DNA of 64,000 nucleotides from Schistosoma mansoni (GCF_000237925.1 NC_031496.1:12932564-12996563); one strand, 5' to 3'; shown: positions 12,301-26,390, numbered from the stretch's first letter. Program-made: numbers and translations. Notes: a model not told the origin generated them from the letters alone.

Positions 12301-15300
12301 ATGAATGACAGATTATAAATAAAGATTTAACAGATATGCTTACTCATCTGCTTGAATCTGTTATTATAATTCTTTTGATCTAAAGATATTTTGCACAACT
12401 GGAGGAGTGAGTTTGGATAACAAAATTTTAGTTCAGTGGTTCATATATTAGCAAACAATTTAACCCACCAACAATAAATTTGTCAAGTCAGCTTAAGGAT
12501 GGTCTAACATTGTGAATTTAATTATATTCCAGCCTAAGCAAAACTTTGCTCCAAAGTTTTCTCCCATTAGTTAGCAGACTATACCTGTATAACAAAGTTT
12601 TTAAGATGTTGATATATCTGGAGCTAAAGATGGCTAGAAAATACTCTTCTTCAACTCTCCTATTTCTACAAAATTGACTATGACGACGATAAACTAAGGG
12701 AAAAACTGTTTAACTGACAACACAGGTAAGTGCAAATTTTGTTCTAAATTATTCCAGGAACGTTTAAGACCCTCCAAGAAACCGATAAAAAACCCATACA
12801 TCAAAACGTCACCATACGACAAAACACAAGTTAAACTTAAAAGTCGTTATTTAAAGGGATCTACACATGACGATTATGGGCATAAAAACTTACAAAAATT
12901 AAAATAAAGACTGAGTGGCAATTTGAATAGTGACTTTCAAAATTAGTAGTTTGTAAAATAAAACTTATTTTCCTAGTGGCATTGTGAAGAAACACAGCTT
13001 ACTATAGCTACAGATCTCAGTTGGATCGAAATTACGAACCACGTAGTAGACATACTGTGAAGCTGCTCATATAAGCTTGATGTATGTACAGGAGAAAAAT
13101 GTATGATATCGGGTGCTGATAAATTAGGCCAGTTATAAGAATATAGAAGTCTTGATCAAATATATTTTTGGATGGTATCAATCTTTGGTTGTAGACACCA
13201 AGATTACCTGGTTAGAAATTTGTGCCAGCAATGTGATGACATTTTACAGTTTATACAGGTATACAATAATTTCAAAGTAAACACCATAGTGTATGCAAAC
13301 ATTGTATAAAAGACAGACTTAAGGAATGTATTGAAATGTTCTTTAGTATTTCTTTCAGTAACTAAAAGTGTTAATTTTCCTGAGGGTTTCAAAATGTAAA
13401 CAGCCAAGGTTGAAATCTCTTACTCACTAAAAGAATGGTTTGATTGCCTCAAACCGGGATTGTGGTTTTATTCATATACCCAGAATAACCAGTTATGATA
13501 GTGAAATAATGTTCGTTTTGTATTTATGTGTTATTTAAAAACACTTTGGTTACGAATAACATATATCGCTCAGTTTTTCCAAGTTTTGCTAGATACTTCT
13601 TGATATGGATAACCATGATAAGACGGCGACAAAAGAAAGCTTATGACTGTCATAAATTTGCGATCTTGGTTCCCCAGCTTTGATACACTTCTGCTAGCCA
13701 ACACTGATTTGGGCGTATTCCATTTGATTGTTCGAAAGCGACAATTTATTTCAAAGTAGTTTGATAAAAAGTTTAAGTAAAGTCGGTGTGGTTTTGCTTA
13801 AGGCTCTTTGCCGACTAGATTTTTGCTTTTAATTTAACAACTCAAAAAGTAAATCTGAAGATCCTTTTGTTTGTTCGTGGTTTTCATATATTTACGTGAT
13901 CGAATGGTTTTGTAAAACCAAACAGCAAACAAACACTACAGAATATTGATCTTAAAGAATGGAAAACTACTTTTCAATATTTCCAAAACATTGAAAACCC
14001 TTTATGACGTATATATTGTGTTTTACTATGGACAAGTTATTTTCTTGTAAATAAATCACATTTCTTTATATCATGATTAAAACATAGTAAAACAAAGACA
14101 TTTATTTTGTGGATTGATTAGAGGTCATTTGGTCATGGGCGTATCATGTATCAAGCGATCGGTGATAGGAAGATCAAATTGGTCTTGTCACACTAGTAAA
14201 AGATATCCAAAGACCTTTATAGCTGGAACGTTTTATGGCTAATGCGAGTAAATGATTGTGTGTAAACGTGGGATTCGAAGTTTTAGAACAGTTTAACAGT
14301 CGTTTGTGACAAGGTTTGCTATTTCTTAATGTGTGAAATTAGTAGTTCTTATTCACCAAAAGTTCCATCAGGAAAAAGCATGGTATATATAACAAACCAG
14401 GAAATAACCCTGAAAGCATTATGTATATCGTTCGATCAAGGTATAAAATAAGTTAAGTGGGTTTTTTATTACATAAAATATATAATGCCTATGGAGATGC
14501 TATTCAGAAACATTTATATGTAACTAAATGATATACCTTATGTATAAACGACGGCATGAACAATTTGGTTTGATAAGATTTTTAGTAGATAAAATCCTTA
14601 CGCCTCAAAAATACATTCATATAAACGGTTTGTTGAGTTAAAAATAGTTAACGGTTTTCATTCGTCTGGTCCGTATTGATGTTATCACTATTGTTAGATT
14701 TACAACACAGTTTCAAGCGTATATAAGTGGTCTTTAGGTCAGAAAAAACTAGACTACTATTAGTTATATAATAGAAAAATCATATGAAAAATCAACATTT
14801 TCACGAAGGTGCTTAAGTTAACCAGACTGAAAACGACTGGATCTGATAAGTATCTACATAATGGATCCCTGTTCCAGCAAAATATGGCATCTGAGGATGA
14901 AAAATTTTAGAATAACCGGACGTTTTCAGCACTTTTTCCAAACATCCATGAATTGCTAGATCGCAGAAACCTTATGAAGAGAAGTGATAGCATAGCCAAG
15001 TGTACATTATTATTTTTCAGCGCCATTACTTGGTGCTTCAATCCTGGTTTTATCAACACTGTGAAGATGGTATTTAGTGTCTTTTCGATGTAAGTCTGCC
15101 TAAAAGTTTAGCCCACGTTATAAAATATTAAGTGACTCGACCGACTTTTTGAACAGATGCGACCAACTGCAAGACCTTGAAGACTGAGGCAGCGTGTCAT
15201 ATATATATATATATAGGTAAAAATTAGAAACCAGTTAAAACTACATCAAATGACATTTCTAGTGACCGAGGAGAACATTCTTTCTGTCTTTCGTCATTTG

Positions 15301-15629
15301 TAACATGACGTTGCTCATTTTGAACTTACAGGCTTTTTATATGAAACAGCAGTCTTCAAAACCGCTGAATTAACTAACATGATCATGCATGATTAGTAAA
15401 TTAATCCATCAGACTAAGCTACAATAAATATGACGAATAACTTCGATAATATGTAACTGTTTGTGCTTTATAAAGATCAAGACCAGTAAACGTCATGACT
15501 CCCATAACAGCTAAAATAATGTAAGTATCAAACTTTTTCACTTGTTTTATGCTAATTTTATAAAACGTGGCTTCAGAATTATTGTTATAGTGCAGATATA
15601 CTAAATAAAATTTTATTAAATTCACCAAC
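9388..15629. other. No exon seen; possible large intron of the YAP-like gene
   Basis: Between the candidate exon at 9207-9387 and YAP-like exon 3 there are only short AT-rich frames. A 67-residue minus-strand frame at 13204-13407 has some protein-like stretches but no good splice sites or domain. A short TA repeat lies near 15200-15215. If the candidate exon is real, this stretch is an intron of 6.2 kb. Confidence 0.4.
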
Positions 15630-16398
15630 CTGTTGAACACATACATTCAAATTCGAAGAAGGGGTTGTACATAAAAATTGCTTAGCGTAGCGCAAATGCA
15701 CTTGCTCTAGTTCTTCCGGAGTCATACCCCACTTCTGGAACTTTTCTGGTATTCTAGGATCAAACCTTCACAAATATTAGTAAAACATGAAAGATCATAC
15801 CATGTAGTTTCTTGTGTTTGGTGATTTAAAAAATATACTTGGTTACTCTCATTTATAGCCATGTCGTATCCAACGGGAAGCTCGCTTATAGCAAACGTCA
15901 TAGTAGGTCCATAAAGAAGTGCAGTTTGTTGTGAGTTTCTACAGCAAAAGTCATATTGGTAAATAGGACGATATACCTTTGTCCCTGAAAAAAGCCCGGG
16001 CCACACGAACCGGAAAAGGCGAAATCTGGGCTGAAGTCTGTCTTGTATTTGGAAGCAACATCAAGACTTTTTTGATGGCTATGATTAGGAACATTTGCAG
16101 AAATAGAAGTTCTAAGTGCAGCATCCAAACAGGCTGGAGACGAATTTGCTTTGCTATGGAACACAACGAAATCTGTGGAATTTCTTTCGTTGCAGTTTAC
16201 AGAGTTAAGTTTGGAAAGTCGAGAATTATCATTTACATCTCCAGGCGGAACGAAAAAAGATTTTGGTAGATTACGTTGATGTAAAGGAACCTGTTGTCTC
16301 TGAGAAGCAGGATTGAAAAGTTCTTGAAGGCTGCTGTTTGGATCTTCTAGAACGGTCACTCGGACACTCGGAGGCTTCCTAGAATCATATCCCTCCAT
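15630..16398 (-). CDS. yki: YAP/Yorkie-type Hippo co-activator, 5' three exons
   Basis: Transcriptional co-activator of the Hippo pathway: when not phosphorylated by LATS/Warts it enters the nucleus and binds TEAD/Scalloped. Exons on the minus strand are 16398-15977, 15938-15801 and 15765-15630, joined by introns of 38 and 35 bases with GT-AG ends; together they give 232 codons in frame. Residues 12-52 resemble the TEAD-binding region (LQELFN helix, then LPKSFFVPP). Residues 81-88 read HSKANSSP, matching the LATS/14-3-3 site around human YAP Ser127. Residues 161-193 form one WW domain (LPVGYDMA ... TTWFDPR), split by intron 2. The start is the ATG at 16398, followed by MEGYDSRKPP; an upstream in-frame extension has no ATG. 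Exon 3 ends at a CAG/GTTGGT donor; without splicing there, translation would add 14 residues and stop at 15587-15585. The C-terminal activation domain and any second WW domain are not found. Two oddities are Lys for Arg in the LATS motif and Tyr for the first WW tryptophan. Confidence 0.88.
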
Positions 16399-19300
16399 AG
16401 CGAAATATACCACGATATCAGAACACAAATATTGATTAACTCAAATATTTGGTAAGTAATTTAAATGTTGAACGAATGACTTAAACAAATTTTGGCAGTG
16501 TCGAATCAACTCCTTTAGTAAGTCTTCTAGATATAATTATAGAAGCAAAGCATTAACCTGATTCGTTCTTCTACACCAAAGAATATTGGAATAGTTTTTC
16601 AATTATTTTGAAGTATCTTACTTTCAGAAACTTCATCGGAAATAAAGAGACATACCTTAGCGTTTAGATTTGCTCTATCTTACTGCTTTTCGCTTGGCTT
16701 CTCAGATTGACTGGCTCTTGTTTTAGCGTTTTCATGGGTTATTTGGGGCCGAATTTGCTAGTGACATTTCTATTTCTGCATAATGAGAGCAAGCAATTGT
16801 GATTTAAGTTTACCCAGTTTTATGCAAAAGAATGATGAGTATTCTTTGGTTTCGTTACCACACGCTCCCATAGAAAACTAAGATATCATTGCTTTATTCC
16901 AAAGTGACCACTATATTGTTTCTCAGTAGTGGTTACAGATGGTCAAGTGGACTAAGTTGTTTTTATCACCAGAAAGATCAGAACTTGCTCCGGATATTTC
17001 GACAGAACTGGCTTATACTAAGTCTTTTGTTATTATAGAAACTGGAGACAAACAGACTTGCAGACATGAGTGATTTGTTATTGGTTTCTTCTCTGATTAG
17101 CAGCCTTAGATGTGAGAAATAGATGAGATCCTTTAGTTTTAGATCCATTATTCATTTTAGGTGAATCGTAGATGGGATTGGGCATGTACTAGATACAACG
17201 GGATTTTACGGAGACTACTCAAAGAGCAACTAAAATTGATGGTGGTTGGTAGGAATCACTTTTAACTTGGAGCGGAAGTTGGAAAACATTCGACTTCTTA
17301 AATCACTCCCTTATGTAGCAGAATCTCTTAAGACCGGATATGGAGTGATCTGGGGATAATTGTCTACCAGTCTTGGATATCACTACCTAATAGGATCGTA
17401 AGAACTATTTGGGCTGACTGGCCAGATATTGATAATAAATGATTTCGACTCTTCATAAATCCCTTTTGATACTTCGCTACGTTTGGCAGTCCCTACTGCT
17501 TTACACAAATACTAGGGGTTGACGGGCTGAACGAGAAAAATCGTGTAAAATGTTTCATAGACCATTGTCTTCTCCGCTCATCTTAATCAGGCTGAAAAAT
17601 AAGGACGAAGACTCTCTGTTCTTGTTACCACTAAGAGATTATTCTTTAACTTTTTGAGATACACATTGATTTTAATACTAATGAACACAATGTGAACTGG
17701 TTCATTCGTAGAAGTGCAACTTTCAAAGCGAACAAGATAATCGCCACACGATTTACCAAAGAAATAGTGGAATTAACCCTATAATCGTCATTAGAGTTCA
17801 GTTATTTTTCGATAACTTTTATGAGGTTACAGTAACTTTTGTTCACACGTTTTTCTCCTTTTCATCTAGAATATTACTTACTTGACGTCTCACTTCTAAC
17901 ATTCTTGATTCATCCAATGATCTCCTGGTTCCTTAGCTATTTTCATATAGTAATAACGAGTATTAAGAGAGGGTGATTATTTTTAAAAGACTTGAGATAG
18001 GATTTGGCTGGTTTCATGGAAAATAAAATCGCGAGGGTTCTCTGGGAGGATGAAATTACCATTCCATTCACATTCTGTCGTGCTCAGTTTTCTTAAGAGT
18101 ATTCCAACTCATAGGCGTCATTCAATCCGGAGACATCAGTCTGGAATAAGTCCTCGGATTTCTGGGATCGAGGATCAAAATTAAAACCAGATAGACCAAC
18201 AGAGTGGAATTCATAAGTAACTTGAATACCGAACCGGTAACTGTTACTTGCAGTTCATTAGGTGACTGAGATTGGCTAAGACACATATCTTCATGGGAAA
18301 TTCCATGGTTCATATTTGAGACTGTTCAAATCATATCCCTTGGCTCTCTAAATGTGCTTCTATTTGGTCGAATGTAATGCCGAATGTGGGTTGTAATCGG
18401 AATGAGTTCATTTGTCCCACGGCAGTAGAGCGTTTAGTGCAGGCAGCCCAGCTTATACTGTTACATATCTTGTAGACCAGACCAATGATCATGTCCTTCA
18501 AGACTGTTGAAAGCTTTAGTAAATTGAGGCGCACATCAGAATTGACAGTCAGACAGCAGTAGTTCGTACTAGCTGTCCTAAAATTTAGGGAATGATGTAT
18601 TTGGAAAAAGTCACTTCTTTGGATTTAGCGTATCTCGTTGGCCATAATACGATTCTCTCAACCAGTTTCTCTGTCATCAACAATCTGTCGTCAGAACTTT
18701 GAACTCGAATTTCATCATGATTACGAAGACGTACCATACCGCCTGAAGAAATCTTCATCCACAAGTTCTACTATATATTATTAGGGGAATGGCGAAGGGT
18801 TATCTTCGTTTCTTTTAAAGTTATTCTTAATCTAGAGTTCCAGAACTGGTTTGTCTCACAGGGATAATCTACTGCTGCATGTTATGACATTCCATGTGTT
18901 TAAATGCAATAAACTGTCTATGCAAATGATATGAGGTACTGAACACATCCTTCCATCCTATTCTCCACAAGCTCTAAAAATCGGCGTTACGTATCTTCCC
19001 AGCTCAGCAGAACAATGTCCACTAAGTCCCATCGTCGGACAATCGCACTATTCTCTCATGACCGTACAGAAACTTCACTCCATATATAACCGTTAGCGAT
19101 TCAAGGAATTTCGAACAAAACATGTCTTGTAATCGAACCTAGGGATAAGACATTAAGTAGCTCATGTCTTCAAAAGCCGACGAAACTCAATTTGATTCTA
19201 GCCAAGTGCATAAATCAGACTTATCTCATCAGGATGATAATGATAGTTTGTTCCTGGTATGGTAGCTTCATGCAGTTATAACAGGTATGATAAGAAACTT

Positions 19301-19556
19301 ATAATATGGGTTGGTAAGTGAAATACTACCCCAACATAGTTCTTGGAAATAACACCAAGGCTTTAAGACAGAGTATTCATAAAGATTTAGCAACTACGTT
19401 TGTGTCGTAGGATCGTATAGCAAAGTTGCAGTTACCGTTAAGTATACAAAGCAGGGCACACGGAAAAAATCGCAATGCCCATTCAGGTAGGTCCGAAGCT
19501 TAATGCTACAAATTCAGTGTTTGAAAAGGAAGTGTGAGTAAAAGGGGAGCAGAAGA

Positions 19557-19900
19557 TCAAAGGGCTGTCGGTAGTCTACAACGCCCAGTTGTTCGGAGCA
19601 GGTCGAGCCAAAAGGGTAGGCAAAACTCAAAATGATTGCTGCCGTTAAAATTAACCATCGCTAAACGAATTACAGATAAATTGCAGTAGTGTGTGATGAA
19701 GTGCAATAAAATGGGACAAGTCTGAAATAATGGAAGAAAAGAAGATGTATAAAGCGGCGTCATGAATCGTTCAGTGACAAACCTTCGTTGAAAACCTGGA
19801 GGCATCGAATGGCTCTTCGTCTTTTCGCATCTATGACCCTGAGCACTGGATTCAAACCCAGAACCTTTGGTCTCCCTCACAAACGTTTAATCTTCAGGCT
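19557..19900 (-). repeat. Possible tRNA-headed SINE remnant
   Basis: Reading the minus strand from 19900, GGTTCTGGGTTTGAATCC resembles a pol III B box preceded by a tRNA-like stretch. A 107-residue frame (19880-19557) runs across it, but its peptide is not recognisable. No second copy of this exact sequence is in the window, so the call is weak. Confidence 0.22.
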
Positions 19901-22201
19901 GATAATTGTGTTTCAGTTTATAAAACGTGACGAAGATCCAAGAAGTTTCAGATATGCGAAAATTTCATTGTTAGCATATTTTTATAACTCCTAACTTTTC
20001 AGCTAATACCAACCCCTTGATCAAACTGTCCTCCGAGTAATCTCTTTGTGAAAGCACTCAACACTGTTCTATGAGCACTCCTTATAGTGAAGGTCACAAG
20101 GTTGAAATCACTAACCTGGTTATCTACTGGCTTCAAAGTAAAACTGAATGTTCTGCGCCGAGTTAAAAGAGTTCACGTGAAATGATGGGTCTCGGTATTA
20201 GGAATTTTGCTCAAGACCATTTACAGGTTCTTCATCTTGTTGATTTTCAGTAACAATCTTCTAGATAAAGCTGGTTCACATACCTCGCTTTCCCCTGATA
20301 ATGCCAATGTATGAAGGTTCATAAGAAACATAGGGTACTCACTCAAATTCTACGAATATATCACAACACTGAATAAATGAGGAGTGGACAGCGATTTAAA
20401 ATCTGGTCTATCCAAATGTTGAACTATGAACATTTAACCCTATGGGACCCAGAAATTATACGCATAGTTTTTTGATTCTCAAGGGGACCGATCATAGTCT
20501 ATTAACTATAGTGAACTTCGACTCAAGTAAAAAATACACTGAGGATGCAGCCAAAGCAATTACAACTCCTTACTCTGTGTGCGAACAGATTTGCGCTATC
20601 ACCTTGGAAGTTTCAATCTACACTAGTCAGAAAATGTACCTCAACATGAAAGCAAAGTGTTTATTCGCTCCTCAAAAAAGATACAAAGCTATTCGAATGC
20701 GTACAGAGATCGGCAACAAAGTGGATGGTAGGACTGAGAGACAAACCTTAGGAGAACAAAAGGTGATTTGATAATAGCAAACATTATATTAAGTACGTAG
20801 AACCAAATGATCACAGTCATCTTACTGATATCTCACTATTTCCATTCATGAGTGGACTTCCAAGGTATGGCTCATCAGAATCATTAACACCAGGTCCAAT
20901 CCCACGCCTTTTAATACGGAATCGGCCCTGTTCGTAACGTCATTTCAACCGGAATGACAACAGTCATCCTGGAAGAGACCCAACAACCACGTACTCACCT
21001 ACAGATTTGCTTTCGTTTTTCGTTTGGAACAGCTGTACTTAGCGAATGTCTCGTAGCCTGTCATTAATATAATGATGTACCAATGGATTATTTATCCCCC
21101 TTTTTCCTCGGTTAGATTACGCTGACCCGCTGCTAAAACGTTTGATTACTTTTATTATTTGAGAAATTCATTGGTTTATTTACCTCTTTGGACAATCATC
21201 GTCTCTTCACTCTTCTGGACTAAGGTTTTCAATGACTCACACCAAAACTAAATGAGTCTCTCCCCTGTAATGTAGCATCTGCTGTCCTCCAAAACCCTAC
21301 TCTTGTGAGACAAATGCGCCCAGTCAAATTTTCAGACATGCAAACCCACAAATGACCGTCGACTTGGTTAGGAATGGTGCAACTGAGTGGCTGATTATCT
21401 CACACTGTAAGCCACAGAATAGGGAGAAACCTATAGAAATAAAAGGACATGAGCGCAAAGAATTTATCTAGTTAACTCTAAACGACCACTCATTTTGAAA
21501 TACTGTCAGTCAACTGGTGCCACGAAAAGTGTTGTGCTGGATTAAAGACCGTGGAAAATGTTGTCGAAAGTAGTCGAAATCTCAACTCGCGTATATAGTA
21601 TGACCTATGGAGACAATAAATATTTGATGCCCGGTGACTTTCGCAGATTTATGACCGTGAAATGCTGTAATCAAGTCAAAAAGATCGGCTTTTCAAATAT
21701 GTGATGTGCTGCTCATTCATGACCCGCAACCACTTTGACTCCACATAACATCAAAAAGATCGGAAACCACGGATAGATCATTCAAAACTGAGGTTATATG
21801 ATAATCTACCCCATATAACTAATCAGTCGATGGTTCTGGATTGTTTTTTCATCGAAATACAATGCAAGGCGATCGAAAGTAAAATATGCGGAGGAAGACA
21901 TCAAACGGAAGCGCCAAATTCATTTATATTTTATAATTTACATCTGTATAAAATACGTGTTCGAAAACGTGTCTCTTGGTTTTGAATAGGCTCGAAATAT
22001 CTTAAATTTTCCATTCATTAAGCTGTTGAATAATGCATTCACGAGCATTATTCTCACTGTGTATTTCATTTGAAGCTTTAACTTCCTTCCTTCTGCTTCT
22101 CATCTGTTAATTTGACATATGTCACTGCAGAGTAGAGATTCCACAGGTATTAGCAGTTCGAAAACATCATTACACTTACTACTTTCGTAGTCGAAGTATA
22201 C

Positions 22202-22470
22202 CAGCCCAGTTAAATCAGAAGTCAGTAGTGAAGTGGTTCGTCGATTTATTTGGAAAGCTATCGATATGTCAAGAAGCGTTTGATGCGATCTGTCCAGTGG
22301 TTGCAAGGGATGATCAGCGCGACATACCCAATTATGATGTGGTGCGGATGCGTGACCGGGCGCCTTCAGGTAGATGTGTCTAGTAAAACCAATGAGGTCA
22401 TCATCAATGTCGAAGACTTACGGAACGATTTATTTTGGGGATTTATTACCTGTTACAGATGTTCTAAGAA
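22202..22470 (+). repeat. Diverged duplicated unit, copy 1
   Basis: Aligns by eye with 24056-24320 over about 265 bases. Shared landmarks are ATTTGGAAAG, ATCGATATGT, GCATACCCAAT (ACATACCCAAT here), GTCGAAG and GAGGATTTATT. Estimated similarity is about 70-75 percent with small indels. A 95-residue frame crosses copy 1 only. It is probably two copies of one old repeat; the family is unknown. Confidence 0.5.
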
Positions 22471-24055
22471 TCTCACTTTTCCTACAGAATATATAACGTT
22501 TGGCTGTTTGTTGAAAGTTACTGAAACCTCTCTGTGATATCTAACCGTGGATTATTTCATGAAAACATCTTTCACGTCAACTTTGGCTAGTGTCATAGGA
22601 AGTTCAACTGTAAAGAGAATAGGGTTTGGGTATTAGACTCTTATGGGATCAATTCTCAAAATTTCTTCTATTTTTAGTTTTTCTGAGGTTTATCACTTCA
22701 ACTCATTCTATAGAATCTTGCAAGATCCCTCTAAGCCTCATGGAATGACTGTTTCCATTAATCATTACATACAAAAATCTATGTGTTAAAATTACAAATT
22801 GTTTCATAAAATGATCAATTGACTGATTTCGGGTTGAAACATGCCTGACCAGACACATGGAGTTTTGACCAGACTTCTACAAGTTATGCGGGAATTCGAA
22901 AAGTCGTGTCATAATCGAGTTTGGTTAACAGCAGTCTATGAAATTATTAACAATGCTTTTGGCTTGTGGTTTGCAGGAGGTCACTCGAAACTATACTATA
23001 TCAAAGTGTTTGGTTTAAACGTAGAATGATCCATATTCGAATTGGATTCCTTAATCCGTTGTATCACCCAATATTCAACCCAGCTTTACAAAACAAAAGT
23101 GAAACAACTTGGAAGGAAAATCTGTGGAAGCTTCTAGTGGCGGGATCTTCAGCAGATCTAAAGAAATTACGTGACTTTCTTTGATTCTTGTGTGCCTCGA
23201 TTTTTTTTAAATGTCCGAAAGCGTTCCTTGGTGTCGGCTACAAATTCACATATTTCTAAAACGTTTATCATCTATATTGTCACACTGAAATCCGCCATCG
23301 TGAGCGCCCAGGGAAATGGTTTATTAGACCACAAATCTGGTGTTAATATTTTCTGTACTAACACCACGACTTCAATTTTAAAGTGGCTGCCTTGGTTCTC
23401 CTCCTCAGTCGTCGAGACCTGAGGAGGGTTCATTCCTTTCTCATCTTCCTGATAATCTTTTTTGGCCAGGTATATGATTGGCTTCACCTGGTTGATCTGA
23501 AACCAACTTTCCAGTGGTGCCATCGGAACTGTCCTGATTGTGTGGGCAGTTTTGACCTTCTTTGAGTTCTGAACCTTAGTAATTGTGATGACCTGCTCCA
23601 GTTTCCGTGATCTACATGCACATTGGCGACAGCCTTCGTAAGAGTTTTAGCACTCTCAATGAGTCCTGTTATGTTCAGTTCTTTTTATTATTTCGCCGCT
23701 TGTGTATAGTGCATCGTAAGCAGTCCGGTTGGGTGACCTGTATTCATTACTCTGTTTGCAATACGAATCATGTGAGGAGAAGAGTTGTCCGAGTCTTAAG
23801 CATCCAGACAATTTTGGGCGTAGCACAGGGGAATCTGTATCTATCCTTGTATTGGGCTCGCTTTAGCAACGTTATTGTCGCCAGTGAAGACTTGTAGTTG
23901 GTGTAAAAGTTGGAATGGTAATCTATTATTTAATGTTTACCTCTAGAGAAGCCTTTAAATTCTTTGGGGGTCTGATTAAAATAGACATAAAGATGCCACA
24001 GATATCCGGGGTTTGACAACTCTTGTCCGCAGCACTCTTATATTTGAAAGATACT

Positions 24056-24320
24056 AACCCAGTAAAAACAGGAGTCAGAGATGGATACGGAAAATATATT
24101 TGGAAAGTTATCGATATGTTGATGAACGTCCTATCTTATCTGGTCAGTTATTGAGAGGATTGCGAAGCACGGCATACCCAATCGTGGAGATGCTTGGCCA
24201 GGCACCTTCAGCTATGACGCGTACAGCAAAACTAATAGGGTCGTAGTCAATGTCGAAGGCTTACAGAACAATTTACTTTGAGGATTTATTTGCCGCTGCA
24301 GATGGTTCATAGTCTCACGT
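24056..24320 (+). repeat. Diverged duplicated unit, copy 2
   Basis: Second copy of the unit at 22202-22470, in the same orientation, about 1.85 kb downstream. The open frame of copy 1 is not kept here, so a shared protein product is unlikely. Confidence 0.5.
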
Positions 24321-26388
24321 CGTCAAAAAGTATATAATTGGGACTTGTAGAGACTGAGAATTAAGTAACAAAACTCTTCAAAGGGAGAGAGCTCGGAGCT
24401 TGGTATTTCAGTTTCGCAGACTTGGTAGCGTGCCTCGAGAAGAAATACTCCAGTAGAGTAAACCCAAGATGACTGGGATCAAGTCCTGGGAGTCAGAACT
24501 TTGTAATTATGAACGTCTATCTCAACAAGTGAAAAATTATGCCCACCTTCTTGGTTTCCACTTTGTATTAAGTCCGAAATTTTATGGCATATGACAGATA
24601 TCCTGGAGAAATGAGAACGAGGGAAAAACAAATCCAACACTTGAAGTATCCAAAAATATGATATCGGCACCTTATTTTGATGCTCAAATCTTCATAGTGT
24701 TTAGGATAGTAAAGATTAAAGCAGGTCACTGAAGACTAAAAACTGTGTAACTCAGTAAATCATGCATCGATTGGACAGTGAATTGTAAGCGCGGTGTTCG
24801 ATGGTCTGCTAGAAAGTGGTATTTTGTGTTGGTATGTAGTTTCCGTGATTGTATTATGCCTAATTTGCCGGAATTTACGGATTTTTTAATGTCTGTATCA
24901 TACATTTACTTATTGTCCCTCTTATTACGACCAGCTTTTGCAGGCTTTGAGTACGAATAATCTCTGGACTTGAGTTACCTGCTTTATCTCACTGGTTGAT
25001 TGTTGATGGTGCACTTGTTTAGGTGATGCAACAGATCAGCGTTTTGTAATTCACCAGCAAAACTATCATTGATGGATAACATTTGAGCAATCGTGAGACG
25101 GCTTTGAAAAACTTCAACCACCTGTTGTTGTAAAATTAGGGTTACGAATTAGTTTGAGGAATTAAATAAAGGTGTTAAGTTATAGCTAGAAATCAGCTTC
25201 TATCTCAAAATGCTATGTGAGTGAACGAATTCCGCGCAATACTTCGGGAGCTGTGTCGAATGTCATTGATTTGTTCATGAGATGGTACGCTGTTGAAATC
25301 GGAGAAGCACAAGTACTTACCATCCATCCTACCATGATCCGAAGTTGGCTCCTGCATGTAACACACCGAGTAAACAGCAACTCTTCGGTTACGAATAGTT
25401 GTTATTGAACCCTTGACAAATGGCATATAGTTATGAGAATTCTCGATAAGACCGTTAGACGAGCTTCCAACCTCATTATGTAGTGGTAACTAAGTGTCTA
25501 AGGGAGTCGACACACAGGTCTCAGTCTAAAGGTCACTCCTTTTAAGCGTTTGTAGTTTAGCTTCAAGTCGAATGCAGTAACTCGTACTCGTCAAATAAGT
25601 TATGCTGATAAAATCACAGAAAACATATAACTGAATTATTCAATCATCTAAAATGTTTCGTGTGGCTCAGTCATTTTGATTCATCTAGTTTGCTTTATAT
25701 ATGTCTGACGAACCCAAAAGCATGACACGTTTTCTAAATTAAAATTATTATGAATCCACTTTTTGTATGGGTTTTCTGCAAGTGGCTATATCTTGGAAGC
25801 GACATGATAAAAACAGGCGTACATAGTGTGTATTTCATTTACAGAAACGTTTTGATTAGGATAGGGGCTGATATAGATGAAGATTAGCGAAAGATGTAGA
25901 ATAGTTAAAAGAGCTGTCTATACGTTTGTTATTTATAAGTTGACGATATGAGAATTCTAAAAAATAAAACTGAAAATTGTATGACTATAGGTCTCCAGAC
26001 ATGGGACAGAAAAGTTTTACATTTTTTGAGGTAGCTATCTGGGCTTCTGACTTGCGACACAGTCGTTTAAGTGCTAAAATAACAAACTGTTTGCGTGTTA
26101 GTCAGCGGGTTCGACCTGTCCCACATCCCAACCCTCCTCTCCTATTCCATTTTTGGTAACCAGATAGTATCACTAGCCCTCACACAATATAGTTCATACC
26201 CGGATAACTGGCAAATAGGTCTTAATATATACCGTTTGATTATCTTTTTCGTAATTCATCTTTCATTACATCATAAACACTCGTTAAATGTGTCTTATCA
26301 CTTTGGCGTGTGGCATGAATTGTTGCCTACCAAAACTCAACACTAGTCAGGTTATATGAATAGTTGCTTAGATTTCTTGTGCCTCTTG

Positions 26389-26390
<2 letters not shown>

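Noticed and set aside
13204-13407. Minus-strand frame as a possible YAP-like exon
   Set aside because: Splice sites are weak and the peptide is hydrophobic and unlike any YAP region.
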